A stretch of 64,000 nt of DNA from positions 30,357 through 94,356 of the forward strand of contig CAZBWS010000004.1 in assembly GCA_964495705.1 (NCBI GenBank), given 5' to 3'. The stretch comes from CAZBWS01 sp964495705 (GTDB taxonomy: Bacteria > Pseudomonadota > Gammaproteobacteria > HTCC5015). This document shows positions 18,551-26,006 of the stretch, in pieces. Below the pieces are notes generated by a model. That model made no database searches, was not told where the DNA came from, and saw only the letters and a program-made list of their open reading frames with translations. Every line of letters starts with the position of its first letter. The stretch's first letter is position 1. The translations under genes were made by a program, and so were the position numbers.

Positions 18551-18600
18551 TGTTGTACAACTCTATTATCTGAATTATACTTGTCTTAATTGTTGTACAT
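18551..18600 (+). promoter_or_regulatory. candidate YefM-YoeB operators
   Basis: Two TGTACA cores, 18554-18559 within TTGTACAA and 18594-18599 within TTGTACAT, lie just upstream of the antitoxin gene. TGTACA is the published operator core of E. coli yefM-yoeB. The 40-base centre spacing is wider than in E. coli, so the detail of binding is open. Confidence 0.6.
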
Positions 18601-18612
18601 GTTGGAGTGTTT

Positions 18613-18867
18613 ATGCGAATTGTATCGTTTACTGAAGCGCGTAATAGCCTTAAAGCCGTTTTAGATTCTGTGGTTAATGACGCAGATACTACTATTATTA
18701 GTCGCCGTGATTCTGAAGATGCAGTTGTAATGTCTTTGGACTTTTACAATAGCTTAATGGAAACCGTGTATTTATTAAGGTCTCCTGCCAATGCTGAACA
18801 TTTAGCGAAATCTATTGAGCAATTTAGTCAAGGCAAGGTCACAGCTAGAGATTTAATTGATGAGTAA
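18613..18867 (+). CDS. yefM: YefM/Phd family antitoxin
   Basis: An 84-residue antitoxin with the Phd/YefM N-terminal DNA-binding part (MRIVSFTEARNSLKAVLD, ISRRDSEDAVVMSLDFYNSL) and a C-terminal toxin-binding tail. ATG at 18613 has GGAG five bases upstream; the GTG two codons earlier is less likely. It overlaps the toxin by eight bases, so the two are translationally coupled. Confidence 0.92.
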   Translation: MRIVSFTEARNSLKAVLDSVVNDADTTIISRRDSEDAVVMSLDFYNSLMETVYLLRSPANAEHLAKSIEQFSQGKVTARDLIDE

Positions 18868-19123
18868 TCTCTTACTCGTATGGACTGACGAGGCTTGGGG
18901 TGACTATTTATATTGGCAGGGGCAGGATAGAAAAACGCTTAAGCGTATCAACAAGCTTATTCTAGATTGTAAACGTACACCCTTTGAAGGCATCGGCAAG
19001 CCAGAGCCATTGAAAGAGAACCTCTCGGGTTTTTGGTCTAGGCGAATAGACGATACTAACCGTTTGGTATACGCGGTTGATGATGCTAATTTAACGGTTA
19101 TTGCTTGTAGGTATCACTATTAA
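18860..19123 (+). CDS. yoeB: YoeB/Txe family mRNA interferase toxin
   Basis: An 87-residue RelE-superfamily ribosome-dependent endonuclease. Conserved features are WTDEAWGDYLYW, RINKLILD, PFEGIGKPEPLK, FWSRRIDDTNRLVY and a C-terminal ACRYHY that supplies the catalytic His/Tyr. All look intact, so the toxin is probably active and held by YefM. Confidence 0.94.
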   Translation: MSNLLLVWTDEAWGDYLYWQGQDRKTLKRINKLILDCKRTPFEGIGKPEPLKENLSGFWSRRIDDTNRLVYAVDDANLTVIACRYHY

Positions 19124-20355
19124 TTCCCAAACCGCCCAGCAACATACTCTTTCAACAACTCTGTAAACTCCTCAGCAATCCTATCTCCCTTTAGCGTCAC
19201 ATGCTTCTTGCCATCGACAAATACCGGTGCAGCTTTTCCTTCCCCGGTACCCGGTAAAGAGATGCCGATGTCGGCGCTTTTAGATTCACCTGGGCCATTT
19301 ACCACGCAGCCCATCACTGCCACGGTCATGCCTTCTACACCCGGGTAGTCCTCTTGCCATACAGGCATGGATTCGCGCATGTAGTTTTGAATTTTCTGTG
19401 CGAGCTCTTGGAAATAGGTGCTAGTGGTGCGCCCACAGCCAGGGCAGGCGACGACGGCAGGGGTAAAGTTGCGCAGCTCCAGGGCTTGTAGAATTTCTTG
19501 GCCGATGACGACTTCTTTCGTCCGTGAGCCGCCGGGTTCGGGAGTCAGAGATATGCGGATGGTGTCGCCGATGCCTTGATTGAGCAACACGGCAAGACCT
19601 GCCGTAGACTTAACTATACCCTTGTCACCCATGCCGGCTTCAGTGAGGCCTAGGTGTAGGGCATAGTCGCATTTGTCGGCGAGGTCTTGATACACTGCAA
19701 GTAAGTCTTGCACGCCGGAGGTTTTGACCGAAACGATGATTTGGCTTTTCGGTAGACCGACTTCTTCTGCCAGTTTGCCGCTCTCTAGCGCAGAACGGAC
19801 CACGGCGTTGCGGGTGACAATACGCACGTCTAGGGGCTCGTCCAGTAGCTGGTTGCGATCTAGCTCTTCGGCGAGTAGGTCTTGGTCTAAGCTGCCTAGG
19901 TTGACGCCAATGCGCACGGGCTTGTTGTACTTGATGGCAATTTCAATCATGTCGGTGAAGCGCTCGTCGCGCTTTTTACCACTGCCGACATTGCCTGGGT
20001 TGATGCGGTATTTTGCCAGGGTCTTGGCGCACTCGGGATGGTTCTTCAGCAGGCGGTGGCCGTTGAAGTGGAAGTCGCCAATGATGGGTGTATCGCAACC
20101 CATTTTGTCGAGCTGTTCACGAATCAATGGTACAGCAGCGGCGGCTTCGTCGTTATTCACGGTGATGCGCACCATTTCTGATCCCGCCTTGGCCAGTTCG
20201 GCAATTTGCGCCGCAGTGCGGATGACGTCGACAGTATCGGTATTGGTCATGGACTGCACGCGTACAGGGGCGCCGCCGCCCACTTGTATGTGGTCAACCA
20301 TAACTGCCACGCTTTCGCGGGCCTTGATATTTGCTCCAGAGAGGGACATTCGCAC
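19120..20355 (-). CDS. ispG: 4-hydroxy-3-methylbut-2-enyl diphosphate synthase
   Basis: A 411-residue [4Fe-4S] enzyme of the MEP isoprenoid pathway, converting MEcPP to HMBPP. Features: the TIM-barrel start VMVDHIQVGGGAPVRVQSMT, GSGKKRDERF, and cluster cysteines in ACPGCGRTTS and VMGCVVNGPGESK. It shows that isoprene units are made by the MEP route, which bears on the HMG-CoA reductase gene 3 kb away. Its end overlaps yoeB by four bases, convergent. Confidence 0.96.
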   Translation of the reverse strand: MRMSLSGANIKARESVAVMVDHIQVGGGAPVRVQSMTNTDTVDVIRTAAQIAELAKAGSEMVRITVNNDEAAAAVPLIREQLDKMGCDTPIIGDFHFNGHRLLKNHPECAKTLAKYRINPGNVGSGKKRDERFTDMIEIAIKYNKPVRIGVNLGSLDQDLLAEELDRNQLLDEPLDVRIVTRNAVVRSALESGKLAEEVGLPKSQIIVSVKTSGVQDLLAVYQDLADKCDYALHLGLTEAGMGDKGIVKSTAGLAVLLNQGIGDTIRISLTPEPGGSRTKEVVIGQEILQALELRNFTPAVVACPGCGRTTSTYFQELAQKIQNYMRESMPVWQEDYPGVEGMTVAVMGCVVNGPGESKSADIGISLPGTGEGKAAPVFVDGKKHVTLKGDRIAEEFTELLKEYVAGRFGN

Positions 20356-20456
20356 TACCTAATTTAAACGAGTCGCAATTTTAACGTAATTGCCTTGTTA
20401 GCAGAACAACCGATTTGAGTTATATTGAAGTCAGAATCTCTCTCGGTCTTAAATAA

Positions 20457-21509
20457 ATGAATATTGATTTAAATACCCGTTCCCAGCAGCTCATGAAAAG
20501 CTTGGTTGAGCGTTATATTGAAGATGGTCAGCCGGTGGGCTCTAAAACCTTGTCAGAAGACAAGGCTTTGGCGGTGAGTTCCGCGACGATCCGCAATGTG
20601 ATGAAACAATTGGAAGATCATGGCCTTATTCGCTCGCCACATACTTCGGCGGGACGGGTGCCTACAGAGGCGGGTTATCGTTTTTATGTTGATACCATGC
20701 TCCACACCCAGCCAGTACAGCAGCCTATGCAGCAGGAAATCCAAACAGAGTTGGCTTGTGAAGCAGGTAAGGGGGGGGCGCAGCAGGTGGTGCAACGAGC
20801 CTCTAGCTTATTGTCGAATATGACTCAGATGGCTGGTGTGGTGATGGTATCTAAGCAGGAGAGTGTCAGTCTGCGGCAAATTGAATTTCTACCGCTTGAT
20901 GGGCATCAAATATTAGCAATTTTGGTCGTCAATAGCCAAGAGGTGCAAAACCGTATTATTAATACTGAACGCCGCTATGAGCGCAAAGAGTTAGAGCAGG
21001 CGGCGAATTACCTCAATAGCAACTTTTCGGGTAAAAACATCAAAGATATGTGTCGCAGTATTCATCAGGAATTACTCAATACCCAGTCTGAGGTTAACCA
21101 GCTTATGGAGCTGGTGGTGAAGGTGACGGGGCAGATAGAAGGGGTTGATAGCGCGGCGGAGGGCTTGCTCGTTGAAGGGCAAAGCAATCTGATTGGTGGT
21201 GCAGGTATGAGTGATATGGGGCAGCTTAAACGTCTATTTGATGCTTTTAGTGAAAAACGCGATATAGCTCATTTACTCGATAGCTGTGCAAATGGAGATG
21301 GGGTGCAGATCTATATTGGCCATGAGTCTGGCTATGAGCCACTGGGGGATTGTAGTGTGATTACAGCGCCCTATAACGTCGAAGGTGAGGCAATGGGGGT
21401 GCTGGGGGTGATCGGACCGACGAGAATGAGTTACGAAAGGGTCGTACCCATAGTGGATGTGACAGCAAAGATGGTGAGCTCAGCCTTAAGTCATGAGGTT
21501 ACTTCTTAA
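20457..21509 (+). CDS. hrcA: heat-inducible transcription repressor HrcA
   Basis: A 350-residue repressor that in other bacteria binds CIRCE elements at groESL and dnaK operons. The N-terminal winged helix (LMKSLVERYIEDGQPVGSKT, SSATIRNVMKQLEDHGLI, SPHTSAGRVPTEAGYRFYVD) is typical, and the C-terminal GPTRMSYERVVPIVD block is present. No grpE or dnaK follows, and I see no CIRCE inverted repeat upstream. HrcA is patchy in gammaproteobacteria. Confidence 0.93.
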   Translation: MNIDLNTRSQQLMKSLVERYIEDGQPVGSKTLSEDKALAVSSATIRNVMKQLEDHGLIRSPHTSAGRVPTEAGYRFYVDTMLHTQPVQQPMQQEIQTELACEAGKGGAQQVVQRASSLLSNMTQMAGVVMVSKQESVSLRQIEFLPLDGHQILAILVVNSQEVQNRIINTERRYERKELEQAANYLNSNFSGKNIKDMCRSIHQELLNTQSEVNQLMELVVKVTGQIEGVDSAAEGLLVEGQSNLIGGAGMSDMGQLKRLFDAFSEKRDIAHLLDSCANGDGVQIYIGHESGYEPLGDCSVITAPYNVEGEAMGVLGVIGPTRMSYERVVPIVDVTAKMVSSALSHEVTS

Positions 21510-21539
21510 TGCGGATAGACTGCTAGAGCCTACCCGCAG
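21509..21539. repeat. imperfect inverted pair of the ATGCGGATAG repeat
   Basis: ATGCGGATAG at 21509-21518 starts on the last base of the hrcA stop codon. CTACCCGCAG at 21530-21539 pairs with it, with one mismatch that is a G-U wobble in the minus-strand RNA. There is no T-run on either side, so terminator activity is uncertain. Confidence 0.6.
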
Positions 21540-21548
21540 AGTATCCCT

Positions 21549-21956
21549 CTAGGCCCAGCCATTATCATGAATGGCTTTAAGTACGTCGTGGCGACTGATT
21601 TGCCCAACTAATTTACCGCCTTTCAACACAGGAATACGGCGGCGATGATTTTCGTTAAAAACCTGTGCCACATTGATAATGTCATCATTGGCGTCGACTG
21701 TGGTGAGGTCGGTGGTCATGGTGTCTTTTACCCGCCCACAGCCACCAGAATTTTCGTTATAGGCACAAGATAGATAACTGGATATGCAGTCAGCCTCAGA
21801 GAATAAGCCAATAATCTCACCTGTATCATTGACCACGGGAGCCCCTGAAATTTTGTGCTTGAGAAATAGTTCAATAGCTTCCGAGATATCCATCTCGGGC
21901 TTTAGTGTGATCAGCTTTTTGATCATGTAATCGGCAACAGTAATCGTGTTGGCCAT
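21549..21956 (-). CDS. tandem CBS domain protein
   Basis: A 135-residue protein made only of two CBS motifs (DYMIKKLITLKPEMDISEA... and TMTTDLTTVDANDDI...). Between them is a short Cys-containing loop (CAYNENSGGCGR). Such proteins usually bind adenine nucleotides and regulate a partner. It is convergent with hrcA; target unknown. Confidence 0.9.
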   Translation of the reverse strand: MANTITVADYMIKKLITLKPEMDISEAIELFLKHKISGAPVVNDTGEIIGLFSEADCISSYLSCAYNENSGGCGRVKDTMTTDLTTVDANDDIINVAQVFNENHRRRIPVLKGGKLVGQISRHDVLKAIHDNGWA

Positions 21957-22162
21957 GGTTAATCTCCATACTTATCTATTTGTGTGTGCTTCGAGCATAC
22001 GCTCAGTGTCAATTTCAGGCAATCTTTCTCGTCAATCATTATTGCTTGTCGTATTTATAAGTATCAGCGCCAAAATGGCACCACAAGGCATACTTATTTT
22101 TCAAAGACTTAGCTATACTTCCTAAAAAAACAAGTAGTTAAAATATATAAGGCATTACGATA

Positions 22163-23128
22163 ATGACAGACACTAACCTGAGCTTGAGTGATTCACTTTT
22201 TAAACGCATTATGGCTTGGAGTGATGAGCGCTTCCCTTTAGCACATGCCATTGCCTTCTTCTCTTTGTATTTGACCGCAGCGGCTGTCGCACGTTATTCG
22301 GCCAGTGAAGCGCCGGTTAATTTTAACTTATTGGATATCCTAGCCTGTCTTTTGGCCTTGTCTTATTTCTTAGTGCTACGTGTTTTTGATGAGCATAAAG
22401 ATTACGAACTTGATTGCATGAACCATCCGCAACGGGTTTTACAGAGCGGAATGATTACCCTAAAGCACCTTAAAGGCTTAGCGCTTGTTAGCATTATTGC
22501 ACAGTTGCTGTTCTCCTTATGGTTAGACCAAGGCGTTGCTCATGTGAGTATGGCGTGGGGTATTGCCTTTGTTTGGACTTGTCTGATGGGGGTTGAATTT
22601 TTCTGTGGTGAGTGGCTAGAAAAACGCCTAACACTGTATGCATTTAGTCATATGTTGGTAACGCCCATGATTATGTGGTGGTTAGCACAATTAGCAGCAC
22701 CTTCGGTTAATCTGACGACACCTATACTATTTATGTTGTGTTTTGCCTTTGTTGGTGGTTTCACTGCTGAAATTGTACGCAAAACTCGCGGGCCAGAAGA
22801 GGAGCGAGAGACGGTCGATTCTTATTCAAAAATCTTTGGTACTCAGGGTTCTGCTTGGGTAGTAGCCGTTTTACTGCTAATGACAGGCTTAATTCAAGGT
22901 GCTTTGTGTTATCAGATGTATAGCGGTAATTTTGTTATTGGTTTTCTGGTATTGGCTGTAGCTTATGCATTGGCTGTCGTGAGCTTGCTAAAATTTATTA
23001 AAGCGCCGACTTTGAAAGGGCGTGAAAAGAACGAAGCCTTTTGTGGCCTTGCGATGCTTGTTGGCTATTTTACGGTAATAGCGGCGGCATTAATTGAGCG
23101 CGGTGTTAGCTTCAGCTTATTGGCATAA
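22163..23128 (+). CDS. UbiA-superfamily prenyltransferase-like membrane protein
   Basis: A 321-residue protein with about 8-9 hydrophobic segments. The first Asp-rich motif is intact in the DxxxDxxxD spacing (DEHKDYELD, Asp76, 80, 84). The second polar loop (EIVRKTRGPEEERETVDSYS) lies where the other UbiA diphosphate-binding motif sits. The family transfers prenyl groups to aromatic rings, glycerol or sugar acceptors; archaeal members make the second ether bond of archaeol. It is the first gene of a six-gene same-strand run; 91 bases separate it from the reductase gene. Acceptor and prenyl length are unknown. Confidence 0.8.
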   Translation: MTDTNLSLSDSLFKRIMAWSDERFPLAHAIAFFSLYLTAAAVARYSASEAPVNFNLLDILACLLALSYFLVLRVFDEHKDYELDCMNHPQRVLQSGMITLKHLKGLALVSIIAQLLFSLWLDQGVAHVSMAWGIAFVWTCLMGVEFFCGEWLEKRLTLYAFSHMLVTPMIMWWLAQLAAPSVNLTTPILFMLCFAFVGGFTAEIVRKTRGPEEERETVDSYSKIFGTQGSAWVVAVLLLMTGLIQGALCYQMYSGNFVIGFLVLAVAYALAVVSLLKFIKAPTLKGREKNEAFCGLAMLVGYFTVIAAALIERGVSFSLLA

Positions 23129-23219
23129 ATTTAGATAGCCAGTGTCAAATTCTCTGTGCCTACAATGACTTAGTTATAAAACTACCTTTGTATAAAACAA
23201 AAAATAACAGGACGATCAA

Positions 23220-26006
23220 ATGCGTGTAGCAGACAAGCGTGGTAATAAGTGTTACCAAGCATCATCGGGTGATGTATATCTAGAAGTGCTTTTAGAAAAT
23301 GGGCGTAAACGCTTTCCTGTTTTTGAGGTTTCTAAGCTGGGTTTGAGTATCAATGTCGATCAATCGGAACGCTCAGAGCTACGCATGGGTGATGAACTCG
23401 ATGGCTGTATGGCCTGGGCTGGGGAAGAGTGCCTAGGGCAGATTGATTTACGCATTACTGAGCAAGTTGTTTTAGAAGATGCCCGTAATACCAATGTTTG
23501 GTTAGACAATATTGACTTAGATCAAGCATCGCCACTACTCTGGAAATTGATTTATCACTCTCAGCCTGGCTTTAAGCCTGTAGCAAAGGTGGAAGAACTA
23601 CACCACAACGCAGTCCCGCGTATCCCTGGACGTGGCCTGTATACTGAAAAAGCACGACAAGAACGCTTAGCGTTTTTGCGCGAGAACACGCCTTCAAAAC
23701 TGAAGTATGTAGAAGATACCCGCTTTGATCCGCAACAGCTGACGAGCAATGTAGAAGCCTTTATTGGCTCTATTGAAATTCCGGTGGGAGCGGCAGGTCC
23801 TTTGTTGTTCCATGGAGAACACGCACAGGGCATGATTTATGCACCACTAGCTACCTCCGAAGGTGCCTTAGTAGCCTCTGCTACACGTGGTGCTACGGCG
23901 TTAACCTGCTCCGGTGGTGTGAAAACACGGGTGCTGGGTCAACGTATGTTGCGCGTCCCTTTGTTTGTTTTGAGTGATATGAATTCAGCGGCATTCTTTG
24001 CAGACTGGGTGAGCGCGCACTTTTACGAGATTCGCCGCGAAACTCAGAAGTATTCTAACTATGCCAATCTACAGGCCGTAGAACCTCATATTTTTGGCAA
24101 AAATGTACACGTTCATTTTGTATTTGAGACTGGCGATGCCGCAGGTCAAAATATGACGACGACCTGTACCTGGCATGCGTGCAAGTGGATACTCAAGCAA
24201 ATGGAGCAGTATTCTGAGATTCACTTTGACAATTTTATTATTGAAGCCAATTTGTCGAATGATAAAAAGGTTACTTACCAGAGCTTTATCAAAGGGCGCG
24301 GTATTCGCGTTATGGCTGAAGCCATCTTGACCAAAACGCAGTGCGAAAGAGTGCTGAAAGTTGATGTTGACCAGCTATATGAATCCTATCAAGGTTTTGT
24401 GAATGGTAGCACTCAGGCCGGCATGGTGGGCTTTAACATCAATGTAGCCAATGTTATTGGCGCAATGTTTGCCGCTCTCGGTCAAGATATTGCCTGTGTA
24501 CACGAATGCTCCATAGCACAGCTTAATATGGAGCGCGTTCCTGAAGGCCTCTATGTCAGTATGATGATGCCCAGTATGATTGTGGGAACAGTGGGTGGTG
24601 GTACTTGGTTACCTCAGCAAAAGGAATTGTTGAAAATGATCGGCTGCGCAGGTGTAGGTAATGCCCATAAGCTTGCAGAAATCATCGCTGGATATTGCTT
24701 GTCCTTAGATATTTCTACTTTGTCTGCGATTGCCGCTGGTCACTTTGCCAAGGCACATGAAAAACTAGGCAGAAACCGCCCTGTAGAATATTTGAAGCTA
24801 GGCGATTTGAATGAAAGCTTCTTTGAACAGATGATGCAAAAGCAGTTGGATGACCCGAGCATCAAAGTGCTAAGTGCTAAGGCGATTGAATCCCAAGGAA
24901 TGGAAACTAGTATTATTACCCAGATGACAGGTGAGAAGTCGAATAAAGTCATTGGCCATTTCCCCTATGTGCTGGAGTACGAGTCTGATACCCACGGTGT
25001 GCAAACAGTTGATGTGATGGTTAAGTCTAAGCCCACTTCGGGAGAAGTGGTGAACATGTTCAACAATATGGCGGCTATGTGTGATTCTCGTCTAGCTACA
25101 GAATACAGCCAGCACAAAGAAACCACCGGTTTTAAAGGTTGTGACAGTAAAGAATTAGCGGTGCTTAGCCAAACAGATGAACGTTTTACTGCTAGTGTGC
25201 CGAAAATTTACGGAACATTTGAAGACAAAAATCGCGAAATATTCATCATCGTTGAAGAGCATCTGAAAGATATGGTGTTAATGGATAGCGCAGATGATGT
25301 GTCTGATTGGTCTGAAAAGCATATTCGCACGGCGATTGATGGCATCACTCAATGCCACGCAATGTGGTATGGCAAAACCGACGAGTTAAAAGACCAGCCT
25401 TGGTTAGGGCACGTGCATAGTGCTGAAGGTATGCGCGACAAATTACGTTTATGGGAGCTATTGGCTGCGCATGCTGAGGCTGAATTCCCAGAGTGGATTA
25501 TGCACAGTGATATGAATGCCTACAGAGATGTATTGCATGACATATCCAATTGGTGGGGGAAAATGGAGAGTATGCCTCAGACCCTGATTCATAATGACTT
25601 TAATCCGCGCAATATCGCTTTTAGAGATGCTAAAGATGGCAAGCTACAGTTATGTGCTTATGACTGGGAGCTAGCAACTGTTGGTCTACCGCAGCATGAC
25701 TTGGCGGAGTTACTGGTATTTACCATTCCAGAAGAAGACGCGAATATGGAGCTTATAGCAGTATATATTGAATACCACCGCTTAGAGCTTGAAAAAGCGA
25801 CAGGTCAAACTATCGATCAAGATGAGTGGATGCTTGGTTTCCACTTTGCCTTCCGTGACCTACTAATTAATCGACTCGCCATGTATGTAATGGCGCATAC
25901 CTTCCGCCATTTTGAATTTATGCCACGCGTATTTGCTACTGCACGACGTATCGCATTGACGATTAGTGATTACATTGCCGAAGCCTATCCAGAGATGAAA
26001 AAATGA
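23220..26006 (+). CDS. class I HMG-CoA reductase fused to APH/choline-kinase-like kinase
   Basis: 928 residues in three parts. (1) 1-110: a small beta-rich region with FEVSKLGLSI, faintly like PilZ. (2) About 165-530: HMG-CoA reductase, with IPVGAAGPL, catalytic Glu214 (ATSEGALVAS), NADPH-site DAAGQNM (306-312), Lys349/350 (SNDKK), Asp423 (GQDIAC), TVGGGTWLPQQ and His513 (AKAHEKLGRN). The complete Glu-Lys-Asp-His catalytic set is present. (3) About 560-925: a kinase of the aminoglycoside/choline phosphotransferase type, with N-lobe Lys602, Brenner motif HNDFNPRN (791-798) and metal Asp in YDWELA (815). It could reduce an acyl-CoA to an alcohol and phosphorylate it, but the substrate need not be HMG-CoA. 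The stop overlaps the next start by four bases. Confidence 0.88.
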   Translation: MRVADKRGNKCYQASSGDVYLEVLLENGRKRFPVFEVSKLGLSINVDQSERSELRMGDELDGCMAWAGEECLGQIDLRITEQVVLEDARNTNVWLDNIDLDQASPLLWKLIYHSQPGFKPVAKVEELHHNAVPRIPGRGLYTEKARQERLAFLRENTPSKLKYVEDTRFDPQQLTSNVEAFIGSIEIPVGAAGPLLFHGEHAQGMIYAPLATSEGALVASATRGATALTCSGGVKTRVLGQRMLRVPLFVLSDMNSAAFFADWVSAHFYEIRRETQKYSNYANLQAVEPHIFGKNVHVHFVFETGDAAGQNMTTTCTWHACKWILKQMEQYSEIHFDNFIIEANLSNDKKVTYQSFIKGRGIRVMAEAILTKTQCERVLKVDVDQLYESYQGFVNGSTQAGMVGFNINVANVIGAMFAALGQDIACVHECSIAQLNMERVPEGLYVSMMMPSMIVGTVGGGTWLPQQKELLKMIGCAGVGNAHKLAEIIAGYCLSLDISTLSAIAAGHFAKAHEKLGRNRPVEYLKLGDLNESFFEQMMQKQLDDPSIKVLSAKAIESQGMETSIITQMTGEKSNKVIGHFPYVLEYESDTHGVQTVDVMVKSKPTSGEVVNMFNNMAAMCDSRLATEYSQHKETTGFKGCDSKELAVLSQTDERFTASVPKIYGTFEDKNREIFIIVEEHLKDMVLMDSADDVSDWSEKHIRTAIDGITQCHAMWYGKTDELKDQPWLGHVHSAEGMRDKLRLWELLAAHAEAEFPEWIMHSDMNAYRDVLHDISNWWGKMESMPQTLIHNDFNPRNIAFRDAKDGKLQLCAYDWELATVGLPQHDLAELLVFTIPEEDANMELIAVYIEYHRLELEKATGQTIDQDEWMLGFHFAFRDLLINRLAMYVMAHTFRHFEFMPRVFATARRIALTISDYIAEAYPEMKK

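Noticed and set aside
20356..20456. CIRCE element before hrcA
   Set aside because: No TTAGCACTC/GAGTGCTAA inverted repeat is present.
23220..26006. HMG-CoA reductase as the entry to a mevalonate pathway for IPP
   Set aside because: ispG shows the MEP route and no other mevalonate-pathway gene is in the window; kept only as a possibility.
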